From the NCBI RefSeq assembly GCF_026125785.1, contig NZ_JAHCKL010000013.1, positions 43,543-107,542 of the forward strand: 64,000 bases of DNA. The letters run 5' to 3'. The notes under the pieces were generated by a model. The model did not search any database and was not told where the DNA came from. It was given only the letters and a program-made list of their open reading frames with translations. Source of the DNA: Hydrogenophaga sp. (GTDB lineage Bacteria > Pseudomonadota > Gammaproteobacteria > Burkholderiales > Burkholderiaceae_C). Of the stretch, positions 1 through 6,968 are shown piece after piece (within the stretch, counting starts at the first letter, position 1; every line of letters starts with the position of its first letter). A program made the translations under genes and the position numbers.

Positions 1-2970
1 CGCCCGGTACAGGTGCGCACCTTTCACGGCTGGTTTGCGGCCTTGCTGCGTGGCGCGCCGCTGAGCGTGCTGCAGTCGCTGCAACTGCCTCTGCAATACG
101 AACTGCTGGAGGACGACGAAAAAGCCGTGAGCCTCGTGTGGCCACGGTTTTACGCCGCGCTCAACGAAGCACCTCCGCTGCGGCAGGACTTCATGGCGTG
201 CGTGGCTCTGCACGGCCGCGCGCAGATGGGCAACGCCTTGAGGAAGGCCTTGCAGAAACGCGTGGAGTTCGCGCTGGCCGACGCAGCGGGCGTGGTGGAC
301 ACGTCGGTGGAGCCGGTGGCGGAGCTGTTCCCGGAATTCGCAGGTACGGAGGGGGAGCCCCGGCAATGGCTGGTGCGGGACGCCCGTGCCCAGACCCTCT
401 TGCGCGAAGCCGCGCAGGCGCTGGCTGGTGCCAGTGCCCCGAGCTTTGCCGCCAAAGGCCGCGAGCTTGCGCAGGCGCTGGACGGCGGCGATGCCGCAGG
501 CGTGCTCGATGCCCTGTTGACGCAGAAAGGCGAGCCGCGCAAGTTCGGCGAAAAGATCGCTGGCATCGACTCGGTGCGCACCGCGCAGGATCTGGCCCAG
601 CGCACCGTGGCGGCCCAGGCGCAGCACACGGCCTGGCTGCACCACCATCGCATGGCCCGTCTCACCCGCGCGCTGTTGCAGAGCTACGCCCAGCTCAAGC
701 GCGAACGCGGCTGGGTGGACATGAACGACGTGGAAGGGGCGGCGCGCCGGCTGCTGGGTGACGCCGAGCTCTCGGGCTGGCTGCAGCAGCGTCTGGATGC
801 GCGCGTGCGACACGTGCTCATCGACGAATTCCAGGACACCAATCCGCTGCAATGGCAGGCGCTTTACGGCTGGCTCTCCGCCTACGCAGGTGCGGGCGCA
901 GGTGAAGCCCCGGGCGTGTTCCTGGTGGGCGACCCCAAGCAATCGATCTACCGCTTTCGCCGCGCGGAGCCGCAGGTGTTCAAGGCGGCACAGGCCTTCG
1001 TGGTGGAAGGGCTGGGCGGCGCGCTGCTCAGTTGCGACCACACGCGGCGCTGTGCGCCAGCGGTCGTGGTCGCACTCAACAGCGTGATGAGCGAGGCGGT
1101 CCAGCAAGGGCAGTACAGCAGCGACTTCCGAGCCCACACCACCGAGAGCAGGGAAGACGGCGCCGTGCTGTGCCTGCCCCAACTGGCGCGTGATACCCGG
1201 GAACCGGCCGCCGAGGCAGCGGACGACGGCTGGCGTGACAGCCTGCTGACCCCCCGCGTGACGCCTGAGGACAGCATGGCGTCGCGCGAGGCCGCGCAGG
1301 CGGCCGACTGGGTGGTCGGTGAAATCGCCGCCGGGCGGGTGCGCCCGGACGAGGTGATGGTGCTCTCGCGCCGGCGCGAACGCCTGACCTGGATGTTCGA
1401 GGCCTTGCGTGAGCGCGGGGTGGCCAGCGAGCAACCCGAGAAGCTCGAACTGGGCGACGCACCGGCCGTGCAGGACGTGGTGGCGCTGCTCGACGTGCTC
1501 GTCTCCGTCGGCCACGACCTGAGCCTGGCACGCGCGCTGAAGTCACCGCTGTTCGGTTGGCACGACGACGACCTCGCGCAATTGGCGCGTCTGCGGCAGC
1601 AATGGTCGCCGGCCCGCGCCCCCGGCAGCCTGGAGGCGCCGGCTCGCCTGTCCTGGTGGGACGTGATGCAGCGGCTGGCCGGGCTGGCCAGCGCCGATCA
1701 GGTGAGTGCCGCAGGGGACTCCGCCCGCGCCGTCCGCATCACCGATGCCGCACAACGCCTTGCCCGCTACCGCGAATGGGTATGGGCGCTGCCCCCGCAC
1801 GACGCGCTCTCGGCCATCTATGCCCAGGGCGATGTTCTCGCTCGCTTCGCCCAAGCCGTGCCCGCCGCACAGCGGCTGGCCGTCCAGGCGCAGTTGCGCG
1901 ACCTGCTCTCCCAGTCGCTGGCGCTGGAAGGCGGGCGTTTCCTGACGCCGTACCGCCTGGTGCGCGCGCTCAAAGCCGGTGGCATCAAGGCCACACCGGT
2001 GCACACGCCCGGTGCCGTGCGCCTGCTCACCATCCATGGCGCCAAGGGGCTGGAGGCGCACACCGTGCTGATGCTGGACACCGATACCGGCAGCGCGCGC
2101 CCGGAAAGCATGGGCGTGCTCGTCGACTGGCCGGGCGAAGACCCGGCGCCGCGCCGCTTCGTCTTTCTCGCCAGCGAGAAGCAGCCACCCGCATGCGCCG
2201 CCGACGCGCTGGCCATTGAGCAGCAGGCCCGTTCGCTCGAAGAACTCAACGCGCTTTACGTTGCCATCACACGCGCCGCGACGCGCCTGGTGATCTCGAG
2301 TTTCCAGCCCCACCAGCGCAGCGCGCAGAACACCACCTGGTACGAGCGCCTGCAGCCGCGGGCCGATGCCGTGCCCAGCGTGCCGGTGCCCATCACCGAG
2401 GCCGCGCAGTCGGCCATGCCCATTCCCAGCCTGCCGTGCCTGCCCGCGCTGGACGCGGCCATGGTGCCGCCGCGCGCGCCCGTGGAGCCCACCGAGGCGC
2501 GCGACGACACCGCCACGCGCCTCGGCCTGGCGATGCACCGGCTGTTGCAATGGCGGCCCACACCGGTGCGGGACTTCACCTGGAGCGACGTCCATGTGCA
2601 GGCCGTGGCGCGCGAGTTCGAGCTGGATGCCCCGCTGGCCCGCGAAGCCCTGGCCATGGCCCGCCGCATCGTCTCCGGTCCCGCTGCGTGGGCCTGGGAT
2701 GCCGACCAGCTTCGGCACTGGGGCAACGAGGTGGCGCTGTTCCACGAAGGCCAGTCGTGGCGGCTGGACCGCCTGGTGCGCCGACGAGACACGGGCGACT
2801 GGTGGGTGCTGGATTTCAAGAGCGCCGCCCAGCCACAGCAGCAGCCCGAGTTGCTGGCGCAGATGCAGCGCTACCGCGAGGCCATGGTCGCCGCACGGCC
2901 TGGTGAACCCGTGCGCCTGGCCTTCATCAATGCCCAGGGCCACCTGATCGAACTCCCGTCCTCGTCATGA
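1..2970 (+). CDS. UvrD/AddA-type helicase-nuclease, 5' end missing
   Basis: This is the 3' 989 codons of a double-strand-break repair helicase-nuclease; the reading frame is open at base 1, so the start and Walker A region lie upstream. Visible superfamily 1 motifs are DEFQDTNPLQW (about 823-855), GDPKQSIYRFRR (about 928-965), TIHGAKGLE (about 2030) and YVAITRA (about 2260). A RecB-like PD-(D/E)XK nuclease sits near the C terminus: DRLVR followed by VLDFKS at about 2767-2823. This order matches AddA-like proteins of betaproteobacteria, whose partner nuclease is usually encoded just upstream, here outside the window. The stop overlaps the next start (ATGA), so the two genes are probably co-translated. 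AddA versus another UvrD/RecB relative cannot be settled without the N terminus. Confidence 0.9.
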   Translation, partial: RPVQVRTFHGWFAALLRGAPLSVLQSLQLPLQYELLEDDEKAVSLVWPRFYAALNEAPPLRQDFMACVALHGRAQMGNALRKALQKRVEFALADAAGVVDTSVEPVAELFPEFAGTEGEPRQWLVRDARAQTLLREAAQALAGASAPSFAAKGRELAQALDGGDAAGVLDALLTQKGEPRKFGEKIAGIDSVRTAQDLAQRTVAAQAQHTAWLHHHRMARLTRALLQSYAQLKRERGWVDMNDVEGAARRLLGDAELSGWLQQRLDARVRHVLIDEFQDTNPLQWQALYGWLSAYAGAGAGEAPGVFLVGDPKQSIYRFRRAEPQVFKAAQAFVVEGLGGALLSCDHTRRCAPAVVVALNSVMSEAVQQGQYSSDFRAHTTESREDGAVLCLPQLARDTREPAAEAADDGWRDSLLTPRVTPEDSMASREAAQAADWVVGEIAAGRVRPDEVMVLSRRRERLTWMFEALRERGVASEQPEKLELGDAPAVQDVVALLDVLVSVGHDLSLARALKSPLFGWHDDDLAQLARLRQQWSPARAPGSLEAPARLSWWDVMQRLAGLASADQVSAAGDSARAVRITDAAQRLARYREWVWALPPHDALSAIYAQGDVLARFAQAVPAAQRLAVQAQLRDLLSQSLALEGGRFLTPYRLVRALKAGGIKATPVHTPGAVRLLTIHGAKGLEAHTVLMLDTDTGSARPESMGVLVDWPGEDPAPRRFVFLASEKQPPACAADALAIEQQARSLEELNALYVAITRAATRLVISSFQPHQRSAQNTTWYERLQPRADAVPSVPVPITEAAQSAMPIPSLPCLPALDAAMVPPRAPVEPTEARDDTATRLGLAMHRLLQWRPTPVRDFTWSDVHVQAVAREFELDAPLAREALAMARRIVSGPAAWAWDADQLRHWGNEVALFHEGQSWRLDRLVRRRDTGDWWVLDFKSAAQPQQQPELLAQMQRYREAMVAARPGEPVRLAFINAQGHLIELPSSS

Positions 2971-4283
2971 GCAATCCCGTTTCGGAAACGTTCTTGGAAG
3001 TGGCCGTCATCGGCGGTGGCCCCGCCGGCCTGATGGCGGCAGAGGTGATGAGCCGCGCCGGCGTGTCCGTGCACGTGTTCGACGCCATGCCTTCGGTGGG
3101 GCGCAAGTTCCTGCTGGCAGGCAAAGGCGGCATGAACCTCACCCACGCCGAACCCTTGCCCGCCTTCGTGTCCCGCTATGGCAGGCAGGCAACACGCGTG
3201 CAGGCATGGCTCCAGGCGTTCGGTCCGCAGGCCGTGCGCGACTGGGCGAACGGGCTGGGCATAGACACCTTCGTGGGCAGCTCCCAGCGCGTATTTCCGT
3301 CCGACATGAAAGCCGCACCGCTGCTGCGCGCCTGGCTGCACCGCCTGCGGCACCCAGCGCCCGGTGGCGCACCGGTGCAACTGCACATGCGCCACCGCTG
3401 GCTGGGCTGGACGCCAGAGGGCGCGCTGCGCCTGGGCACCCCGCAGGGCGAACGCACGGTCCAGGCGCGTGCCACGGTATTGGCGCTCGGTGGTGCCAGC
3501 TGGGCGCGTCTGGGCTCAGACGGCGCCTGGTTCCCGTGGCTGCAGGCCGCGGGTGTGCCCGTGGCACCGCTGCAACCCAGCAACTGCGGCTTCGACGTGG
3601 TGGGTGGCTGGACCCCGTTCTTTGCCGAACGCCATGCGGGCCAGCCTTTCAAGTCGGTCGCCATCCGCGTGCGAGACGACGCGGGTCAGGTGCTGTTCCA
3701 CCGCAAGGGCGAGTTTGTCGCCACCGCCACCGGCGTGGAGGGCAGCCTGGTCTATGCCGCTTCCAGCCTGCTGCGCGAACAGATCCAAGACCACGGGCAG
3801 GCCCGCTTCGAGCTGGACCTGCTCCCCGACCGCACGCCCGAGCAGGTGCTGGCCCAGGTGGCCCACCCACGGGGCTCGCGCAGTGTCTCCAGCCACCTCA
3901 AAAGCCGGCTGGGTCTGGACGGCATCAAGATGGCCATCGTCAACGAACTGCTGGACAAAGCCAGCCTGCACGACCCGGCCCGGCTTGCCGGCGCGCTCAA
4001 GGCCCTGCCCGTCACGCTGGCGCAGGCGCGGCCGATCGACGAAGCCATCAGCACCGCAGGCGGGGTGCGGCTGGACGGGTTGGACGAGCACCTCATGGTG
4101 TCGGCGTGCCCGGGCCTGTTCTGTGCGGGAGAGATGCTGGACTGGGAAGCGCCCACCGGCGGCTACCTGCTGACCGCTTGCCTGGCCAGCGGCGTGGTGG
4201 CCGGGCAGGGCGTGCTCGCCTACCTCGCCACAGAGCTCACACCGTCTCAGCTACCACCCAGCACCGACAGATCCAGCGTATAG
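2967..4283 (+). CDS. NAD(P)/FAD-dependent oxidoreductase of the HI0933/BaiN-like family
   Basis: A 438-residue flavoprotein of the HI0933-like group (TIGR03862-type by overall pattern). The N terminus has the dinucleotide-binding loop GGGPAGLMAAE at about residues 14-24, followed by the family signature GRKFLLAGKGGMNLTHAE. The C terminus carries the second FAD-contact block, GLFCAGEMLDWEAPTGGY. The physiological reaction of this subgroup is not established. The gene overlaps the upstream helicase by 4 bases. Its 3' end overlaps the convergent DOPA-dioxygenase-like gene by 37 bases, so the two transcripts would be antisense at their ends. Confidence 0.85.
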   Translation: MSNPVSETFLEVAVIGGGPAGLMAAEVMSRAGVSVHVFDAMPSVGRKFLLAGKGGMNLTHAEPLPAFVSRYGRQATRVQAWLQAFGPQAVRDWANGLGIDTFVGSSQRVFPSDMKAAPLLRAWLHRLRHPAPGGAPVQLHMRHRWLGWTPEGALRLGTPQGERTVQARATVLALGGASWARLGSDGAWFPWLQAAGVPVAPLQPSNCGFDVVGGWTPFFAERHAGQPFKSVAIRVRDDAGQVLFHRKGEFVATATGVEGSLVYAASSLLREQIQDHGQARFELDLLPDRTPEQVLAQVAHPRGSRSVSSHLKSRLGLDGIKMAIVNELLDKASLHDPARLAGALKALPVTLAQARPIDEAISTAGGVRLDGLDEHLMVSACPGLFCAGEMLDWEAPTGGYLLTACLASGVVAGQGVLAYLATELTPSQLPPSTDRSSV

Positions 4284-4603
4284 GACCGGCCCAGCCACAG
4301 CGCACTGTCGCGGTGGTCACCCAGCTCGTCGCCGGTATTGGGGTGGATGAACACATCCAGCCCCCCATGGTTCAGGGCCAGCCAGCCCACCACATGGCTG
4401 AAATTCGCCGGCTCAAAGGCCAACTGGTAGCTCCAAGCCGGATGAGGCCCCACAGGCCGCTCATGAAACCGCCCCATCTCCACCCTCGCCGCCAACTCCA
4501 GCCCCACCAGTTCACGCAAGGCCCACGCAGCATCGCGCGAAGCGGCATCGAAGTAGACGTGGGCGTGCCAACTGTGGATGTGGCTGGGATTGCGAGCGGT
4601 CAT
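4247..4603 (-). CDS. DOPA 4,5-dioxygenase family protein
   Basis: A 118-residue protein with the histidine pattern HIHSWHAHVYF at its N terminus and HNDR-type acidic and histidine positions further on (NHGGLDVFIHPNTGDE), as in the small bacterial DOPA 4,5-dioxygenase-like family. These are assumed ring-cleaving extradiol enzymes, but most bacterial members have no proven substrate. The ATG at 4603 is chosen because the family starts just before the first histidine motif; the longer frame upstream would read into the flanking direct repeat. The ffs-side island begins only 17 bases upstream of this start, so its native promoter may have been altered by the insertion. Confidence 0.8.
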   Translation of the reverse strand: MTARNPSHIHSWHAHVYFDAASRDAAWALRELVGLELAARVEMGRFHERPVGPHPAWSYQLAFEPANFSHVVGWLALNHGGLDVFIHPNTGDELGDHRDSALWLGRSYTLDLSVLGGS

Positions 4604-4620
4604 TCGGGATGGGGGAAGGG

Positions 4621-4636
4621 AGGGTGACGAGCCTTG
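4621..4636. repeat. Left copy of 16-bp direct repeat (ffs 3' end duplicate)
   Basis: The sequence AGGGTGACGAGCCTTG is repeated exactly at 5645-5660. On the minus strand it reads as the last residues of the SRP RNA plus its flank (CAAGGCT then CGTCACCCT). The bases just outside the 16-mer differ between copies. It is read as the distal attachment-site copy left by insertion at the 3' end of ffs. Confidence 0.85.
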
Positions 4637-4756
4637 GCATTGCCAAGTTGCTGAAAAATACAACTAAATAAATAACTTGTGAGATTTTTATTCGTCGCAA
4701 GTGATACAGGGCGGTGCGAACCCCATGCTAGCCGAGTCCAACTCCAACTCCAGAAC

Positions 4757-5515
4757 CTACGTCGTTGCAATGCTCGTTGGCCGCGTTGTCGCAAGAAGGT
4801 GTGCTTGACCCATAGCTCTGTCGAGCAGGACCACACCGTCGAAGCCGGTTGAGTATGTGGCCTCCAATGTGTGGGAGGGGATGTGCACCGCCGTGGAGCC
4901 TGTGAATCCCTCTGCGACGATGAGCAGATAGACGGTTGACGTCTTTTGGCGGTACGCACTCAGCTTGGGTTCTTTCCCATGTATCGCCTTGCGGAGTCTC
5001 GCCGGGTCTAGAGAGCCAACCGACCACGCCTTCACCGAGTGCCACCGCTCGAACTGCCAGTCCTCAATATAGTGAATAAATACGGTCGATACGTAGGTCC
5101 AGAGAGGAGACCCCAAGCAATCGACCCGAACTTTCCAATCTTTACTTTCACGGCCTGAGGCGTGCTGAAGCACGAGTTCTGCGATCTGCCGCGCAGCGTC
5201 CTCTCTATCGACAGTTCGTGCCAGATCGATCTCGCGCTGAAACAAAACAGCGACATCTATGCCGAGTCCCAGATGGGCGATGTTCCGCGCTCTAGTGCAC
5301 ACTTTCCGTCGCTGTGCCTCGCCGCTCTTTACCGTCTCATTCACGAGTTCCGTCACCTCGATTCCGACAGAGCCTCCCGCAAGCATCACATCTGGACTTT
5401 CACCCGGTACTTCTTCTCCCAACTCATGAGGCCACACTCCGGGCAAGGCTTCCCGTGCAATGCGGACAAACGCGATCTCTCGGGCTTTCTTTTGGTCGGC
5501 GGTGTTTCGACTCAT
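4757..5515 (-). CDS. Unknown-function island gene, possible PD-(D/E)XK-fold protein
   Basis: A 252-residue protein I cannot name. The segment SPDVMLAGGSVGIEVTEL resembles the D...(E)x(T/K) core of PD-(D/E)XK-type folds: an acidic residue, a short hairpin, then GIEVTEL. The C-terminal half has the pattern often seen after it, a basic helix (RKAIHGKEPKLSAYRQK) followed by a hydrophobic strand (STVYLLIVAEG) and a late FDGVVLLDR strand. No signal peptide or membrane span is seen. The start at 5515 (MSRNTADQKK) fits better than the in-frame ATG eight codons upstream, but neither has a strong ribosome site. It is the only gene of the direct-repeat-flanked island and is lower in GC than all neighbours. 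A nuclease or defence role is only a guess. Confidence 0.6.
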   Translation of the reverse strand: MSRNTADQKKAREIAFVRIAREALPGVWPHELGEEVPGESPDVMLAGGSVGIEVTELVNETVKSGEAQRRKVCTRARNIAHLGLGIDVAVLFQREIDLARTVDREDAARQIAELVLQHASGRESKDWKVRVDCLGSPLWTYVSTVFIHYIEDWQFERWHSVKAWSVGSLDPARLRKAIHGKEPKLSAYRQKTSTVYLLIVAEGFTGSTAVHIPSHTLEATYSTGFDGVVLLDRAMGQAHLLATTRPTSIATT

Positions 5516-5585
5516 ACAGAGACCGGTCAAACCTGCCATGTGACCTCACGTTGAACGCAACGTGTCACAGTCGGGTGCTACAAGA

Positions 5586-5640
5586 GGGCCTTATGAGGCC
5601 TTTGGTCTCGACAACCTGTTGATGCACAACAGGTTTTTTA
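5586..5640 (+). terminator. Tandem hairpins with T tract, plus strand, inside the island
   Basis: A small hairpin GGCCT-TATG-AGGCC (about 5587-5600) is followed by an 8-bp hairpin AACCTGTT (5613-5620), loop GATGCAC, AACAGGTT (5628-5635), and then a T run. This is a good intrinsic terminator for rightward transcription, yet no plus-strand protein gene precedes it in the island. It may end a short untranslated RNA from about 5540, or insulate the element. Confidence 0.6.
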
Positions 5641-5644
5641 TAGA

Positions 5645-5660
5645 AGGGTGACGAGCCTTG
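5645..5660. repeat. Right copy of 16-bp direct repeat (native end of ffs)
   Basis: Exact match to 4621-4636. This copy covers the last 7 residues of the predicted SRP RNA (CAAGGCT on the minus strand) and nine bases of its 3' flank. It is the copy contiguous with the complete RNA gene. Confidence 0.85.
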
Positions 5661-5750
5661 ACCCCGGCACTGGCTACACAGTTAGGGCTGCTTGGTTCCC
5701 CACCTGACCCGGTTGGCCGCTTCACCATGCGGGAAGGCCCGTCGAGGGCT
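5654..5750 (-). ncRNA. ffs: Signal recognition particle RNA, small bacterial type (4.5S)
   Basis: On the minus strand the region contains the domain IV core GTCAGGTGGGGAACCAAGC (a GGAA tetraloop closed by GG/CC, then the AGCAGCC internal loop), the part bound by Ffh. The flanks fold back: AGCC at the 5' end pairs with GGCT at the 3' end, GAC with GTC, CCCG/CA with TG/CGGG around a bulge, and TGG with CCA, giving one rod of about 97 nt. With Ffh it targets nascent membrane proteins to the translocon. It lies between purM and the island; the 3' terminus is the direct repeat. Exact transcript ends are not determined. Confidence 0.85.
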
Positions 5751-5779
5751 ATTGTAGGCGAGGTGAGGGGGGCGCCTGG

Positions 5780-6907
5780 TCAGCGCAATTGCAAGTCCTC
5801 GTTGCCGAAGGTGACGTTGATGGGTTCGATGATGAGTTGCTTGGGGCCGGCTTCGACCTGGCCGGCGACCAGGGCGGACACGCCTTGTGCACGGGCGATT
5901 TCCACCGTGCGTTCGGCTTCGTCGGCGTGGACGAAGAGTGCGAAGCCGGCGCCCATGTTGAGGGTGCTGTAGGCCTCGCGGTCGTCCTGTTTGGCGTGCT
6001 GCTGCATGAACTTGAGCACGGGCGTCACTTCGGGGATGCGGGTGATGCGGTAGGTGAGTTCTGCGGGGTGGCGCAGCAACTTGCGCCAGCCGTGGCCGGT
6101 GATGTTGGCGCAGTAGCGCGGGGTGATGCCGGCGCGGTAGAGCGCTTCGGTCACGGGGGAGTAGAGCACGGTGGGCGCGAGCAGGGCTTCGCCGTAGCTC
6201 AGGCCGGGGGTGACTTCGGTGAGGTAGCCCTGCGGCAGGCGTTCGGCCAGCTTGCGCGCCAGGCTCAGGCCGTTGGCGTGGATGCCGCTGGAGGCCAGCA
6301 GCACGATGGCGTCGCCCGCGCCCAGGCGGTCACCGACGGAGAGGCGTTCCTTGGGGTTGATGAGGCCGGTGCAGGACGCGGCGAGGTCGATGCGGCCGGG
6401 CTCCACGATGCCGGCGAGCGCGGGGGTCTCGCCGCCGCCCCAGGCCACGCCACAGGTGTCACAGGCTTTCTTCCAGCCGGCCACCAGGGCCTGGGCGCGC
6501 CGGGCGTCGCCAAACCAGTCGCTGCCGCCGGCGGCCCAGTAGGCCTGCACCACCAGGGGCGTGGCGCCCACGGTGATGAGGTCGTTGATCGCCATGGCGA
6601 TGGTGTCCTGCGCGATGCCTTCGTAGTAGCTGCGGCCGGTCAGGCGTGCCATTTCGTCGGCCACCAGGGCCTTGCTGCCCAGGCATTCGACGATGCTGGC
6701 GAGGTAGAACGGGCCCACGTCCACCACGTAGGCGGATTCGCCGCGGGAGGCGGCGATTTCAGAGAATCCGTGTGCGCCCAGGTGGGCGCCGGTGGCGGCG
6801 GCGGCGCGCTGGGCTGCCACTTTCAGGGGGTCGATCAGGTCGTAGTTGACGCCGGCCTGTTCGTAGCTCAGCGTGCCTTCGGCGGCGGGGGAGGTGGGGG
6901 ATGACAT
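5780..6907 (-). CDS. purM: Phosphoribosylformylglycinamidine cyclo-ligase (AIR synthetase)
   Basis: Fifth step of purine synthesis: ATP-dependent closure of FGAM to aminoimidazole ribonucleotide. The 375-residue protein begins the domain with LSYEQAGVNYDLID, the typical family opening, and has the glycine-rich and acidic metal/ATP segments DLITVGATPLVVQAYWAAGG and GGGETPALAG of the PurM/HypE superfamily. The ATG at 6907 is chosen over one 21 codons upstream because the latter would run into dnaX and because a GATAAT box lies only 6 bases before 6907. The gene is divergent from dnaX with about 60 bases between starts, so the two promoters nearly abut. ffs follows downstream on the same strand. 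Confidence 0.95.
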   Translation of the reverse strand: MSSPTSPAAEGTLSYEQAGVNYDLIDPLKVAAQRAAAATGAHLGAHGFSEIAASRGESAYVVDVGPFYLASIVECLGSKALVADEMARLTGRSYYEGIAQDTIAMAINDLITVGATPLVVQAYWAAGGSDWFGDARRAQALVAGWKKACDTCGVAWGGGETPALAGIVEPGRIDLAASCTGLINPKERLSVGDRLGAGDAIVLLASSGIHANGLSLARKLAERLPQGYLTEVTPGLSYGEALLAPTVLYSPVTEALYRAGITPRYCANITGHGWRKLLRHPAELTYRITRIPEVTPVLKFMQQHAKQDDREAYSTLNMGAGFALFVHADEAERTVEIARAQGVSALVAGQVEAGPKQLIIEPINVTFGNEDLQLR

Positions 6908-6913
6908 GGGGGG

Positions 6914-6919
6914 ATTATC
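6914..6919 (-). promoter_or_regulatory. Putative -10 box of purM, leaderless spacing
   Basis: GATAAT on the minus strand, separated by six C residues from the purM ATG at 6907. Transcription starting about 7 bases after the box would begin at or next to the start codon, so the mRNA may have no leader. There is no Shine-Dalgarno sequence in this interval. Confidence 0.5.
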
Positions 6920-6955
6920 CGGGATCGCCGGGGCGGGCCGCCGGGGGGTGCCCCG

Positions 6956-6961
6956 TAGAAT
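6956..6961 (+). promoter_or_regulatory. Putative -10 box of dnaX, leaderless spacing
   Basis: TAGAAT followed by seven bases (GCGGGGC) and the dnaX ATG at 6969. As with purM on the other strand, the spacing predicts a transcript starting at the initiation codon. The match is imperfect. Confidence 0.4.
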
Positions 6962-6968
6962 GCGGGGC

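Larger units (their letters stand above)
4621..5660. mobile_element. Small putative integrative island at the 3' end of ffs
   Basis: About 1.04 kb bounded by the 16-bp direct repeats at 4621-4636 and 5645-5660. The right repeat is the end of the SRP RNA gene, so the layout copies that of elements that insert at the 3' end of a small RNA gene and restore it. By eye the interior is markedly lower in GC than the flanks, with AT-rich stretches near 4655-4690 and 5630-5642. It contains one recognisable gene (unknown function) and one strong hairpin with a T tract. No integrase or transposase frame is present, so it is a remnant, a cassette mobilised in trans, or the product of an unrelated duplication. 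Direct evidence is the repeat and composition; mobility is inferred. Confidence 0.6.

Noticed and set aside
4621-5660. Integron cassette or insertion sequence
   Set aside because: No attC-type site with GTTRRRY core, no terminal inverted repeats and no transposase frame; the boundary is instead the 3' end of ffs.
5641-5760. tmRNA or 6S RNA as the identity of the small RNA near purM
   Set aside because: The GTCAGG-tetraloop-AGCAGCC core and about 97-nt rod are those of SRP RNA; there is no tRNA-like acceptor end and no open 6S-like bubble.
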